NCBI RefSeq assembly: GCF_027921745.1
Contig: NC_079240.1
Coordinates: 1,605,001-1,669,000 of the forward strand
DNA length: 64,000 nucleotides
From: Schizosaccharomyces osmophilus
Taxonomy: Eukaryota > Ascomycota > Schizosaccharomycetes > Schizosaccharomycetales > Schizosaccharomycetaceae
Direction of reading: 5' to 3'
Every line of letters begins with the position of its first letter. Position 1 is the stretch's first letter. Under the pieces are notes generated by a model, which worked only from the letters and a program-made list of their open reading frames with translations, made no database searches and had not been told where the DNA came from. Made by a program: the position numbers and the translations under genes. This document shows, piece after piece, positions 38,070 to 49,744 of the stretch.

Positions 38070-39077
38070 ATGAAGCCCAGAAGAATCATTTTGATGGGTC
38101 TTCGACGAAGCGGCAAGTCTTCGATTCAAAAAGTCGTCTTTTATAAAATGCCGCCGAACGAAACTTTGTTTCTGGAATCTACAGCCCGTCTCACACAAGA
38201 ACACATTTCGTATGTCTCCCCCAGTCTTTTCTGTTATCCATTTGGATTTTTTACTAACTCAATTCCTAATAGCTCGTTCATTGACTTTTCGGTCTGGGAT
38301 TTTCCCGGTCAAGTGGACGTGTTTGACGCAGCTTTTGATTTTGAAAGCATCTTCATTCAAGTTGGAGCACTTATCTTTGTTATCGATGCACAAGATGATT
38401 ATCTAGATGCATTGGCTCGTTTGCATGTCACTGTTGCTCGTGTTGTAGCCATTAATCCCAATATCTGTATTGAAGTATTTATACATAAAGTGGACGGCCT
38501 TAGTGATGAATTTAAAATAGACACTCAGCGTGACATTCAACAGCGAACTCAGGATGAGCTTGCAGATATTGGCCTTGAAAATGTCCCCATTTCATTTCAT
38601 CTTACTTCCATTTTTGACCATTCCATCTTTGAAGCCTTCAGTCGTGTCATTCAAAAACTGATTCCTCAGCTGCCTACGCTCGAAAATCTTCTCAATATCT
38701 TTTGTGCCAATTCTTTGGTCGAAAAGGCTTACGTTTTCGACGTACTCTCAAAAATTTATATCGCTACGGATAGTTCCCCAGTTGACGTTCAAAGTTACGA
38801 AATTTGTTCTGATTTCATCGACGTTATCCTTGATATTGGATCTATTTATGGAGGTGCTCGTGAAAACCATTCCGAGCGACACCCTGATGCTTTGGACGAA
38901 ACTTCCTCCATCATCCGATTGTCCAACGACTTGGTCTTGGTTCTACGGGAAATGAATCAATACCTAGCCTTGGTTTGCATTATTCGTGCCGATAACTTCA
39001 AGAAATCGGGGCTGATTGAATATAATGTTCAATGCCTCCAAGCAGCCATTCAGTCCCTCTTTTCTGCCAAGTCGTGA
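38070..39077 (+). CDS. gtr2: Rag-type GTPase Gtr2 (RagC/D)
   Basis: Two exons, 38070-38209 and 38273-39077, give 314 aa; the 63-nt intron carries TACTAAC and, because its length is a multiple of three, it can be read through in frame, inserting 21 spurious residues. The G1 loop is GLRRSGKSS, preceded by RRIILM. G3 is WDFPGQ, with no Glu or Gln beyond the Rag pattern, and HKVDGLS serves as G4. The C-terminal roadblock domain includes the conserved [17 protein letters not shown] and [15 protein letters not shown]. Gtr2 pairs with Gtr1 on the vacuole to relay amino-acid status to TORC1. The ATG chosen immediately precedes the G domain, as in other Gtr2 proteins. Confidence 0.96.
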   Translation: MKPRRIILMGLRRSGKSSIQKVVFYKMPPNETLFLESTARLTQEHISYVSPSLFCYPFGFFTNSIPNSSFIDFSVWDFPGQVDVFDAAFDFESIFIQVGALIFVIDAQDDYLDALARLHVTVARVVAINPNICIEVFIHKVDGLSDEFKIDTQRDIQQRTQDELADIGLENVPISFHLTSIFDHSIFEAFSRVIQKLIPQLPTLENLLNIFCANSLVEKAYVFDVLSKIYIATDSSPVDVQSYEICSDFIDVILDIGSIYGGARENHSERHPDALDETSSIIRLSNDLVLVLREMNQYLALVCIIRADNFKKSGLIEYNVQCLQAAIQSLFSAKS

Positions 39078-39482
39078 GAATCCATACGATCGCTAGCTAG
39101 GATTACCTCTTGTTTGTTTTCATTTACGTCTTATAGATGCTGAAACGTTTTCTTTTAATTCTTTTTTTTTGTACATCATGCTTTTTTTACAACTATAATT
39201 TATAATCATGTTTTGGCTCACTGACTTAAATAAAACTTTAGAATTCTCATGCGCGTATACTAATAAAGCTAAAAGCAAAAGAAACGGTTAAAAAATGTGC
39301 ATATTATTGAATATGAACAAAGAAACTTTGAAAACCAAAACATAAAAAGGTGCGAACGCATTATTTTACAACGTAAAGAAATTGAAAATATAATAATAAA
39401 ATAAAATAAAAAGGTAAAAGTATAAGTATAAGTATAAGTAAAAGTAAAGATGATAAATTTGTCGTTTCTTCGCTCACTGGAT
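39078..39482. other. Intergenic between convergent gtr2 and hydrolase genes
   Basis: About 400 AT-rich bases with the two 3' UTRs and a small AAGTAT/AAGTAA repeat near 39413-39447. No gene. Confidence 0.55.
39413..39447. repeat. AAGTAT-type hexamer repeat
   Basis: About six imperfect copies of a 6-bp word (AAAGTATAAGTATAAGTATA then AAGTAAAAGTAAAG) in the 3' flank of the hydrolase gene. A simple repeat. Confidence 0.7.
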
Positions 39483-40529
39483 TTAGACGTTAAATTCTAC
39501 AATTTGGCCATCATATGCTGGCTCGGTCGGAACGCTTAATTTTGAAAATTCTTCTTTCATCTCATCGTGTTCCGCGGAATGATTAAATCCGGTGTACAAA
39601 ACCCGTCTTGGAGCTGGTGTAAGGGAACTGGCAAATGCGTGAGCTTGGTTAAAAGTAAAGTGGGATGGATAGGGTTTCTGCCGAAGTGCGTCTAACACAA
39701 CGACTTGAGATCCAACCATCAAATCTTTTGTTTCTGGAGGAATATAGTTACAATCAGAAATATACGATAAATCACCAATTCGAAAACCCATATTGATAAA
39801 TGGAACACTCTCCTTACCGGGAGAGAAATAGACTCCGTGGTGCACGGGTAATGGTACAGTCGTGATATCGAGCCCCTCTAACTCGAATGGCTCTTCCGGG
39901 TTAAAGATTCGATAGTCAAACGTAGGAACACTACCACCTCCAGTGGCTTGCGTAACATCCACCATATAGGGAAACGAATTTGAAATTGACATGAATGTAT
40001 CCCGTGTTAAATATATTTTCATAGTGTCTTGAACAATCCCCCCAGACGTCCACGCTAAAAATTGAACGTTAGTATTAACATATTTTACAGAAAAAAAAAC
40101 TTGGGAGAAAAGATTTCAAGCGTTTTCCTTTCTCTATTGTATTCGCTTTGCATTGTTCATGCAAGAGCAACTCAGCATACCCCTTAAATCATCCAACCCA
40201 TTGATTGCATCGGCATGAGCATGCGTCAATAGAACTGCATCGATGTTTCGAATCTTATGCTTCACCATAAATTCCATCGCGGCCATGTAAAAAGTCTTTC
40301 CGCAATCAATTAAGATTGTTTTCGGACGACTCCATCCCTCTGCATCAATCTGCACAATTGCTCCTGTATTGTTTCTCTTGTTCTTTCGTCCCTCCGGTGT
40401 CAAACTGGCTGAGCATACGCGACATGTAGGATTTGGGACGTTCAAACAACAGACATTAGGGATGCCATTGGACGTTCCAGTTCCTAAAAACAAAATTCTT
40501 GCATTTTGATTTTTAATATTATTTACCAT
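39483..40529 (-). CDS. Metallo-beta-lactamase fold hydrolase, PhnP-like
   Basis: Two exons on the minus strand, 40529-40181 and 40054-39483, give 306 aa; the 126-nt intron ends TACTAAC...TTTTTAG. The start [15 protein letters not shown] is typical of the family. The metal-binding motif is [15 protein letters not shown]; the later histidines lie in PVHHG and NHSAEHDE, and an aspartate in SDCNYIP. A paired [12 protein letters not shown] near residue 30 suggests an extra zinc site, seen in PhnP-type enzymes. Bacterial PhnP is a cyclic-phosphate phosphodiesterase. The S. pombe neighbour of gtr2 is annotated only as a hydrolase (recalled). Fold is clear, substrate unknown. Confidence 0.88.
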
Positions 40530-42113
40530 ATTTCTACTATATCCTTGTACAGCAAGAATTCAAAGAAACGACCGTTTTCTTGCTTTACGCAAAAGACAAA
40601 TGCATTCTTACGCTAGAAAAATGGTTTTCTACCCAAAGTAACAGTGTCTCTTATCCGTGCTTTAGCAATTGCGCTATCCTCTCTGCGTCATTGCTGCATA
40701 GTCCTCTATCAGATTTTCTTTGCTTTCGGTTAATGATATACTTAGTTTCTGTTACTCCTACAAGAGAGGTATCATAAACAAAGAGTTTCCTGTTTTATAA
40801 TGCGTATCTTTGTTCATTCAATAAAGTTAAAAATGTTTTTCTAAAAACAAGAATTTTCAGGAAATTAAGCCTGATGCCTAGAAGACGTGCAGGAACTTGG
40901 CTTTGAATTAGCAGGGGAAAATCAATGATTTAGAAATCCTGTAAGGCAGAAAAGAAAGCCTTTTACTTTTAGGAATACAATAAATTTTTTGGTTAATTTC
41001 TTCAATTCGTCACACCTTTTGTCAAATTTAGTTTGGAAACAGGTTTCCAAACATTTGTATATACTCACTTCAGAAAACTCAATCGACTTATAGGCTGCTA
41101 GTCAAAAAGGATATACAGTGCCTTTTTTTTTATTTTTTTTAAAAAAAATAAACTTATTCTCACGCGCTTACACACTTTCCTTTTTCGTTCCTGGCTAAGT
41201 AAACAAGCACTCACCAAGTTACAAGCTAACAGTAACATATTAGTACGATATTTTATTTAACTCAATGGAGGGCAAACTAATGTATAGAATTCAGCATTCT
41301 ATTTCTCAAGAATGAGACATCTCAATATAAAAGCAAGAGAAAAGAACTAAAATATTATAATTGCTTGCTTTTATCCTTGTTTTGATCAATCAATGCTTTT
41401 GTAGAACGATAATTTGGATTGACATAGAACTAAGACATAAATTGGCTCCTCATGTGCTTTCGATCTCTACTTTACGAAACGAGCTCCTTCCTTTCTACCC
41501 ATGCTGGATGTGTTTACAGGGTCAGCGTACACAAAACCAAAAAAATACAGATGCGACAAGGAAAAATTCATGGAAATAGAATTTAAAGCATTTATTAAAA
41601 AACAAAACACTTGGATCAAAAGTAACATTGCTTTACAAGTAACAAAATTGACAGGCACTGTCCCAAGACCAAAAATTACAAATCCTTTCCTTTGCGGAGC
41701 CTGATTAGTAAGAGATTTCAGTTCTATGTATATTAAAAAATAGATTTGTTGTTGCTTAAGTGATCTCTAATATTTAACCATTTCGTTTGTGCCATTACAG
41801 GTATCCTTTTTTTTTGTTTATATATTCAAAAAGTAAGAAGTACTTACCATCTAAAAAACAGATTATCATTTTGAACAAAGATACTTCCTTCTTTAGCTCT
41901 TTGTCCAGTGGATTATCATCAGTGTTTTCGTTGTTTTGTTTGTTGTGTGTGTGTGTGTGTTTTTTTTTTTTTCTTTTTTTTATACTCTACCAGTGAAGAA
42001 TTCAAATTACCTTTTCCTATTGTACATTTGTTTCCAGCCTGATTATATATGTATTTTACGTTCAAAAACTGTCTCGTGGTCTATTAGAATGCTTTTCTGG
42101 TTTTAAACATACA
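40530..42113. other. 1.6-kb gene-free interval
   Basis: Upstream of both flanking genes, so it holds two promoters, but it is unusually long for this region. It is AT-rich with an A/T inverted tract at 41116-41150 and a (GT)n plus poly-T tract at 41946-41980. Frames up to 72 codons show no family features. A D-arm-like stretch near 40660-40690 (minus strand) lacks a T arm. Nothing else supported. Confidence 0.5.
41946..41980. repeat. (GT)n microsatellite and poly-T tract
   Basis: About seven GT dinucleotides followed by a long T-run interrupted by one C, upstream of the mannosyltransferase gene. Confidence 0.8.
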
Positions 42114-43295
42114 ATGACTTCTCTCGCGTTTTCTTACAGGTATATACTCCTCTGTTTTTTTATCCTTTGTACTCCTATAATTTACAAGAGTTTCAGCAAA
42201 TCCCAAGTTCACCTTTCCGTTAATTATGAGCCTTTACATTTTACCAAGCACGATATTCCAAGTGGTGATAATGGTACGGACATCCAACAGCCGGCCCTCA
42301 TGAAAGCTACCTTGTTTATGCTTTGTCGCAATAGAGATCTTGCCGCCGCACTTAGTTCCATCCAGAATGTTGAAGATCGTTTTAATAACCGATACCATTA
42401 TCCATGGACATTTATGAATGATGCACCATTTTCGGAGGAATTCATCAATGCTACCTCCACGATGGCCAGCAGCGATACTACTTACGTCCAACTTCAACAA
42501 CATGAATGGGGTTTGCCCAAAAATCTCAACATGAATCGTGCATTAGAGACAATCCGTGACATGATGAGAAGACACATTATTTATGGCTTTTCGTTGAGTT
42601 ATCGAATTATGTGTCGGTTCAATTCTGGCTTCTTCTACCGAAACTCTGCTCTTAAAAATTACGACTATTATTGGCGTGTGGAACCCGGTGTTATTTATTC
42701 TTGTGATATTCCATAGTAAGCTGTTCAAGTATCGTGTAATTGCTAACTTTGCAGTGATCCATTCCGTAGGCTTCGCGACGAAAAGAAAGCTTATGGATTT
42801 GTGATTTCTTTACCTGAATACCCAGAAACTATTCCTACCCTTTGGAATACTACCAGAGACTTTATCAAAAAGAGTCCTCATTATCTTGCTCCAGATAGTT
42901 CTTTAGACTTTATTACAGATGATAACAAGGGCTTAGACGGTGAATATAACAATTGCCATTTTTGGAGCAATTTCGAAATTGCTGACTTGAACTTTTTTAG
43001 AAGCGATGCCTACAACGATTACTTTGAATACTTGGATCAAAGGTTTGGCTTCTTCTACGAGCGCTGGGGTGATGCTCCTATACATACCCTTGCTGCGTCT
43101 CTATTTCTCAACAAATCACAACTTCACTATTTTGAAGATTTCGGATACTACCATTTGCCTTGGAATCATTGCCCTTCAGATTATAAACTCCATGTTAAGG
43201 GCCGATGCATTTGCGATCCTGCCGATACTGTTGAGATTCAGTATGGATTTTGTTACCCCAGATGGCTTCACAATATGCGAAATGTTAATACATAG
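42114..43295 (+). CDS. Golgi alpha-1,2-mannosyltransferase, Ktr/Kre2 (Omh) family, GT15
   Basis: Two exons, 42114-42715 and 42755-43295, give 380 aa; the 39-nt intron has GCTAAC and splits the Tyr codon of CDIP-YDPFR. Residues 10-27 form a type II signal anchor (YILLCFFILCTPIIY). The lumenal domain carries ATLFMLCRNRDL, YPWTFMNDAPFS, SYRIMCRFNSGFFY, YDYYWRVEPGV and the catalytic YNNCHFWSNFEI with its glutamate. These enzymes add alpha-1,2-mannose to O- and N-glycans in the Golgi using GDP-mannose. S. pombe has several (omh1-6 and gmh types); an omh gene follows gtr2 in S. pombe, but which number I cannot say. Confidence 0.94.
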
Positions 43296-43533
43296 ACTTT
43301 AAACCAAAATCCTAGACATAGCTTTTACCCCTTATTATAGATAACTTTATATTTAGGTATTTATCTCATTAAATTACAAAAATAGACAGCCATTAGCAGA
43401 GTAAAATTAAATCTCCATCAATACTGGTTAAATAATTATCAACAACGTTAGTATTCTCCAAAAAATAAAAGGTTATGAACAAGGAATTAACCTCGGAAAA
43501 GCTGTTTAATATATACCTGAAACACGGATCAAA

Positions 43534-44835
43534 TCATTCATGAACGATGAGCAGAGAACGGACTTTAGAAGCAAGCTTAACCAATTCTTTTTCGTGTTGG
43601 TCGTTTGAATGCACACTTGCTAGCATACTTAATATTTGAAACAACCGAGCATAAACACCAGAAAGATGGTCTGAGCGTGCTAACGTCTCGCTCTGTTTCT
43701 GAATGATTCTTTGGATACAATCAGCGGCAGGCAAAATCATGCAATCACGAAATGAAGTGAGCATAAGTCTCTGAACATTTAGCTTTTCTCGATTTGTATG
43801 GCAATACTCATTAATCTCATATGGCAATAATGCTTTTTCCTGGCTGTCAAAAATTTTTGTTTTAATAGGCAAAAATATACCCTCTATATATGGTAGAATA
43901 GAAGACAAAAAAAATGGCCAAATTTCAAGTAACTTCGACAAAAAATATTCTTCTGGAATGAGAAACAGTGATTCCGATAACTTATTGGTAGCTTTTGGAA
44001 ACAAAGAATCTAAATGACTGGTGAAAAGATCCATCGTTCTTTCCCGAACGCAAGACTGAAGATGTAGGACCAAAATCCCGTTCAAGTCCTCAATGGTATA
44101 ATGCAAGCTTTCCCAATTATATAATGTGCAAACTTCCGTTTCTAAGATAGACCAAGTATCGTCTGCTGACATTAAATTCGTATTGAATTTAGAATCCAAA
44201 GGGGACCGCACCTTACTTAGTTTAGCAAATGCAAGGGATGCGGCACCAAAGCCATTTATCATCTGGTTATTAACTAAAGATTGAGGAATGGATGACCCGA
44301 ATATTCCAAACGAATCCTTTCGACTCCTTAAAAAACTGCGAGGCCCATATATTGATTTTTGCAAAGCCGAAATGTCTAATCCTTCTTTCCCCTTTCGACC
44401 TTTATGAGGGGAATGATTCAACAAAGATGTTTGGTTTTTGCTACTTTTTTCACCAGATTGTTCTGCAGTATTCGAAATTTGATTTACTAATGAGGGTTTT
44501 CTTTTTCCCGACCTTTTAGAATAGTGTTTAATCCAATGCTTGTCTTCCATAGCAAACATAGAGCTGCTTTGACTGGATCTTCGACTAAAAGGCCATTGTC
44601 CATTAAATGGAAGCTGCTGAACTTTTTGCTCGGGCGTTTCTGGCCTGTTCGTGATTGAGGTATTGGTATTAGTATCAACACTAGTGTTTTCTGCTTCCTT
44701 TTTCCTTGAATCTTCTATATCTTGATTGAGAAAAGGAAATGTATTTGTTGGGCTTTCTAAACTGCTTCTCCTAGCACCCGGAGTCCAATTAGAGGATGTA
44801 CTAGAGGTGGATGAAACCGAAGTTCTATCTGGCAT
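43534..44835 (-). CDS. bit61: TORC2 subunit Bit61 (HbrB/Avo2-like)
   Basis: Single exon, 433 aa. Residues 1-200 are Ser/Thr-rich and disordered. Residues about 225-430 form an HbrB-like helical domain: YLSKLLEIWPFFLSSILPYIE, IFLPIKTK, then RLMLTSFRDCMILP. Proteins with this domain (Bit61, PRR5/Protor) bind TORC2 near Rictor and modulate its action on AGC kinases. S. pombe bit61 lies at the corresponding place before arg1. Only the HbrB domain is conserved, so the N-terminal half cannot be checked by motif. Confidence 0.87.
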   Translation of the reverse strand: MPDRTSVSSTSSTSSNWTPGARRSSLESPTNTFPFLNQDIEDSRKKEAENTSVDTNTNTSITNRPETPEQKVQQLPFNGQWPFSRRSSQSSSMFAMEDKHWIKHYSKRSGKRKPSLVNQISNTAEQSGEKSSKNQTSLLNHSPHKGRKGKEGLDISALQKSIYGPRSFLRSRKDSFGIFGSSIPQSLVNNQMINGFGAASLAFAKLSKVRSPLDSKFNTNLMSADDTWSILETEVCTLYNWESLHYTIEDLNGILVLHLQSCVRERTMDLFTSHLDSLFPKATNKLSESLFLIPEEYFLSKLLEIWPFFLSSILPYIEGIFLPIKTKIFDSQEKALLPYEINEYCHTNREKLNVQRLMLTSFRDCMILPAADCIQRIIQKQSETLARSDHLSGVYARLFQILSMLASVHSNDQHEKELVKLASKVRSLLIVHE

Positions 44836-45501
44836 GCTCGGCTTTTTCCTTCTTTCTTTTGTTTTTTAAATAACTTAAGGACAAACGTTTTATAAAAAGA
44901 GTAATAAGGTATACAGTTGGAATTCAATTTGGTTTAGACAATCCTGTTGATGCGAAAGAAGCAGATCCTCCAAACTAGTTCGACATTGCGAATGTTTGCT
45001 AATCAATTGTAAGACGTTACTCTTTTAAGAATTTTCTTTCAGTAATGATTGCTATAGGCTCATGCGTTAGGGTATATATGTCAAATACGACAGGAAACTC
45101 CCAGGTTGGGTGTGGGGTGTATGTTAGTTTTCGCCAACTTGTATGCGCGACGACTACTGTACTTAATTACGCAGAAACAAAAGGATAAATTGTACATATT
45201 TTATTTTTACAACCAATTAATATCTCCAAAGAGAATAACCAACACAATCTAAGTCAAACCTGGTTAAATTTCTTCCATATGTTTGATACCAGAATTCAGA
45301 TTAAAAATCGCCCAAACGCAAATATAAGAGGTAAACAAAATCATTTCCTATATAAACCAAAAACAAAATTTAAAGTCCATTTGTAGGGCATAATACAGGT
45401 TTAGCTTGAGCTCCCAAAAACTTTGTATCCTTCTATTTTAAAAATATTAATAAAGTCCAGGTGATTGCGTTCGTACATCCACAATTAAAATCAAAACACA
45501 T
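44836..45501. other. Intergenic: bit61 promoter and arg1 3' flank
   Basis: About 665 AT-rich bases. Tandem same-strand genes lie on both sides. No gene or motif recognised. Confidence 0.5.
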
Positions 45502-47066
45502 CTACTTAGACAAGTGCTTCAAAGTATCGTCCATGATGTCCAAACCATCAGCAATGACGGAGTCTTTAACGTTCAAGGAAGGAAGAACACGGGTATTGTT
45601 GTTACCACCTGGTAGAAGCAAAAGGCCCTGTTTACGAGCAATGTTGATAAAGTCAGTAGGGGATTGATTGAATTGCAAACCTAAAAGAAGACCACGGCCA
45701 GCGTAACCACGAATTAAACTAGGGTACTTAGTAGTAAACTCGGCAAAACGAGAAGTAAGAGTGTTATGTTGCTTGCGCACGTTGTTCAAAATTTTTGATG
45801 AACTCAATTCATCGACACAGAAAGAACCGACTCGGCAAGCAACGGGATTACCGCCGAAAGTGCTTCCATGCTCACCGGCATGAAGAGTTTCGGCTACTTT
45901 AGAAGAAACAATTGTGGCACTGATAGGTAAGCCGTTAGCCAAAGGCTTAGCAACAGTGATGATATCAGGGCTAGCTTGATCCTTAACAATAGAATGGGCC
46001 CAAAAGTCACCACTACGACCAAGACCACATTGGATCTCATCGTAAATTAAAGATGCGTTGAATTTATCGCAGGCCTTGCGCAATGCCACCAAGAACTCGG
46101 CATTGGCGGGGCAAATACCACCTTCACCTTGAACAGGTTCAACGATAACAGCAGCGGTCTTGTCATTGATGACTTGCTTAATCGACTCAATATCGTTGTA
46201 GGTAGCTTGAACAACACCGGGAAGTAAAGGCTCAAAACCACGGCGGTACTTGGGGTTGGCTGTGATACTTAGGGAACCAAGAGAACGGCCGTGGAAAGAG
46301 TTGTTGAAGTAAACAATTTGAGACTTGCCTTCACCATTAGTCTCGTAGGCGGCTTTGCGAGCAAACTTCAAAGCAGTCTCATTTGCCTCGGTACCACTGT
46401 TTGAGAAGAAAATCTTACTGGGAGTGGAAATCTTGCTGTTTTGAGCTAAAGAATTGTTTAATTTTGAAGAAAGCTCAATAGCAGGCTCGTTGTAGTACAA
46501 GTTACTGCTGTGAACCAACTTGGTACATTGATCACCAGCAAGGCGAGCGACTTCAGGGTGACCGTGACCCAAAGAAGTAACGGCAACACCAGAGGTAAAG
46601 TCAATATATTTACGACCCTCCTTGTCAAATAGATAAGAGCCCTGGCCATGGCTCATAACAAGGGGATAACGAGCATAGACACCGATGATGTTGCCCAATT
46701 CTTGGTCAACAATATTGGCTGTGGTAGTACCAGGTGCAGGGTCTTCATGAGTAACCTACCAAATGTTAGCACAGCAAATCTCGAGACAATATGCCGATGT
46801 CCGCAGTTTGGCCATTCAGTAAAATCGCAATTTTTGTTCATTTCATTCCAAGCGAATAAAAAAAAATACTTAATTAAATACTAGTGTTTTAGTTGTTTTT
46901 GACATTTGAAAAACTGAATAATGCTTTCCATTATCCAATCAGTCTAAAAAAGCAACCAAATCGCCAAAACGCTTGAACAACGTCTTCAACTTACGCTCAA
47001 GAAACGACGAGAAAGTGTTTGAAAGCCAGGTTGGCGGAGGCCTTGAAGAGAACGTTTGCAAAGCAT
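45502..47066 (-). CDS. arg1: Mitochondrial acetylornithine aminotransferase Arg1
   Basis: Two exons on the minus strand, 47066-46995 and 46755-45502, give 441 aa. Exon 1 encodes an Arg/Ser-rich presequence (KRSLQGLRQPGFQTLSRRFL) suited to mitochondrial import; the 239-nt intron ends GCTAACATTTGGTAG. The enzyme is a class III PLP transaminase with SNSGTEANETALKFAR, EPVQGEGGI, DEIQCGLGRSG and the PLP-lysine motif AKPLANGLP. It converts N-acetylglutamate semialdehyde to N-acetylornithine in arginine synthesis. The 3' open frame alone begins at a non-ATG codon, which is why the upstream exon was sought. Length equals the S. pombe protein as recalled. Confidence 0.96.
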
Positions 47067-47325
47067 TTTCTAATGGATTTGAGGTGTTCTGTATAAAACT
47101 GGTGTCTTGGGAGTACCAATTTAAAATAGTACAGATAGGGAAATGGTAGTCCGTCTCGCTATAGTTTCAGGAAGCAGGAGATCATTTTGATAAACTCGGT
47201 AAATGTATTTGGATTTATTTATTTTTTTTTAAAAAAAATATATATATTTTAAAAAAAAAAAGAAAAGAAAAGAAAAACAAACGGAAGGAGAAAAATGGAA
47301 AAGGTAGACCTTTTTTTTTTTTTTT

Positions 47326-48276
47326 TTATGAAAGAAGGACATTGTCAAAACCATCACCATGCACAGTTCCACCTTGCATAGATGTTTTCACTCGTGCTCC
47401 AAAACCTCTAGGATCATTGCGTAAATCAGCCGCAGCTTCTGTTTTTTACTTTTGTTAGCGCTGACGGAAGGACAACACAAGCTTTTCCTCGTCTGAATAA
47501 CCTTTCTATTAACAGGAAATAATTCCCATTTCGTAGACTTGACATTGATGTCTTTTTAGACTACGAGGACCATCTGGACTTACCTTTATTGAGCGGATCT
47601 TCAGCATTAGGTGCAAGGAACAAAAATTGGAGTCCCACTAAAATAGAATTTAAATTGAGCACGGGATTCCATTCTTGTCTCAAGATGTTTAAACAAACAT
47701 TTCCTTGTGTATCGATGTTGGGATGGTAGATCTAAAGAATGTATTAGCAACACAGATTGGTATCCCATCGAAACTATTATAAGAAGAACATGGTAAAAAG
47801 AAAGAAAGAAAGCGTATCTTGTGAGCCATCCTCTTGAACTTACCTTCTTCAAGCATCGCACTTTTGGAGGATCATGCGGGTAATTGCTACCAATATGAAT
47901 GGAAAACGGGAATTTTCCACCATGATAATACCCTTAGCAAACAAGTTAATATATTTGTATACTCTCAACCTCAAAGACAGGGTACAACAGTTACTGTCTT
48001 TCTGTGGTTGACAATCTTACCCTCGTCTGGGCGAATTTCCAACAGTAACTCGTGAAGCTTGGTCACATCTGGCCAGCTTGTTGACATGGTAGAGGGCACA
48101 TCCAGTTCTGAAATGTCTATACAAGAATGGTAGTTAGATTTCTGACACGTTTGCGTTTTCTTTAAGATTGGTCCACAAACAATACCTTTTTGAATCCGAA
48201 TTTGAGCAGGACTAATTCCTGAAGAACTTTTCTCTCTCTCAGCCTCTTTTTTCTTCATCTCCCACAGTTTCCTCAT
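47326..48276 (-). CDS. ubc12: NEDD8-conjugating enzyme Ubc12
   Basis: Five exons on the minus strand: 48276-48186, 48116-48021, 47932-47844, 47731-47584 and 47438-47326, giving 178 aa. All four introns have GT/AG ends, clear branch sites and matching phases. The Ubc12-specific N-terminal tail ([13 protein letters not shown]), which docks on the NEDD8 E1, is present. The E2 core shows [23 protein letters not shown], and the active-site Cys105 in [12 protein letters not shown], followed by [13 protein letters not shown]. Ubc12 passes Ned8 to cullins. The third-last residue region ends DGFDNVLLS. Confidence 0.95.
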
Positions 48277-49160
48277 TGTTCACGCGTTTCTTATTATATG
48301 TAGAATTTGGCTAGTGACAACATGTCTTGATGTAAACAATACAAGACGTTTTCCATACGCGTTTGCTGTCATTAAATACATTTTCCGAACAAAACCACAA
48401 TTCGCTATATAAAATAACTTTTTTTTGTATTACCTCACTAAAAATTATTTATAGCTTCACAAAAATACGGCAAACGTATTTTTTAAGCGTTTGTTTACGT
48501 CTGTGTAAACAAAAGGGAACAGTGCCAGGTAGAAATAGAAATGGTCTAGAAAATGATTTAAATAGCAACAGACATCAATCGATATTTAAACGAATAAAGA
48601 AGAAACAACCGCTGCCGTAGCAATTCTCAAGGCGAGTTGAATCTTTGATTTGGATGGCATGACCTACTCCTTTCCAATGGGCCCAATATCAAACCTCCTT
48701 TAAAAGTAAATCAGCCATAACAATAATGTGCTTTTCATTTCTGTTCAGACTTACGAAGAGGTATGCAAGACACTCAAAAAAAGGTAAACATCTTTACGAC
48801 ACACTATAACGAGATGAACAATCCAGTTACCTTTTAAGCTATCTAAATTTTTCTTTTAAGCTTTTAAAAGTAATATTTTTAGGCGTTTGAATTCAATGAC
48901 CCTGCTATTGCCATATTTAGCCTTCAAATTTTTTGCACGGAAGACCCTTGTTACGAGTATAGGCGATACTTGGACAATGCCAAACTAACCATTTAAGAAA
49001 AAATAGAAAACAGCGTTTTTTTGCTTCTTTTTTTAGAGTAAATTTGCATATTATTTTTTGAAATTACCCTGTTTTTTTCCTTTTCCTTTACTTTTCTCCT
49101 AATTTCTAAATTTGCCCATCACAAATTCCCGATTATACCCTTGCTGTAGAAACGATCAGA
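48277..49160. other. Intergenic between divergent ubc12 and GatC-like genes
   Basis: About 880 bases. One weak spliced candidate lies at 48773-48997, described as a finding. A GTAAACAAA motif lies near 48507. Otherwise AT-rich sequence with long T-runs. Confidence 0.5.
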
Positions 49161-49550
49161 ATGACTTTTTTAAAGCCATCTTCTTTTTCATTAGCTAAAC
49201 TACTAACCGCAAAACCTCCCGGTGATTTGTCATTAGAGGCCTTTCAACATTTATCACAGCTAGTCGCTATCGATGTTCCTTCCTCCGAAGCAGAGAAAAA
49301 GGATATGCTAAACAAGTTAAATGAAGGAATTGGCAGAATGCGTGCTATGGAGCAAGCTGATACTTCTCACGTCGATCGTCCATTTCACACATTGAGTTTT
49401 CCTGTCGACGCAGAAGAATTAATTAGCCCTACAGAAGAACATCAAACGAAATGGGATGTCTTTCAAAATTCCAAAATGTCAGAGCCTCCATATTTCATTT
49501 CCAAGTTGGCTCATTCCAATCCTTCTGTCGATGAACCTTCCCGAAATTAA
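49161..49550 (+). CDS. Mitochondrial GatC/GatF-like subunit of glutamyl-tRNA(Gln) amidotransferase (probable)
   Basis: Single exon, 129 aa. The N-terminus (FLKPSSFSLAKLLTAK) could be a mitochondrial presequence. Residues 22-95 resemble GatC: a helix LSLEAFQHLSQLVAID, an acidic second helix with AEKKDMLNKLNEGIG and the closing motif EQADTSHVDR followed by a PVDAEEL strand, like DTxxVxP...LREDxxx. GatC-type subunits stabilise GatA-GatB, which convert Glu-tRNA(Gln) to Gln-tRNA(Gln) in the organelle. The short size also fits fungal GatF. The family is called from pattern only. Confidence 0.62.
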   Translation: MTFLKPSSFSLAKLLTAKPPGDLSLEAFQHLSQLVAIDVPSSEAEKKDMLNKLNEGIGRMRAMEQADTSHVDRPFHTLSFPVDAEELISPTEEHQTKWDVFQNSKMSEPPYFISKLAHSNPSVDEPSRN

Positions 49551-49744
49551 AATATTTTGTTTTAAAAAGGAGAACTCGCAGGTAAATTGTTTTGTAATTT
49601 TTTATTATTTTTATTTATCTATGAATAGATACATATGCTCTTCATAAGACTTCTTGTTGGTCATTGACAATCACATGCCACGATTGCCGTCGCAATGTGC
49701 AAATGTTTGAAACGAAAAATATACTGGACAAGTTTGTCCTTCCA

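Noticed and set aside
40640-40700. A minus-strand stretch resembling a tRNA D arm (GGATAGCGCAATTGCTAAAGC).
   Set aside because: No T arm (GTTCGA box), no pairing acceptor stem and no sensible anticodon stem follow.
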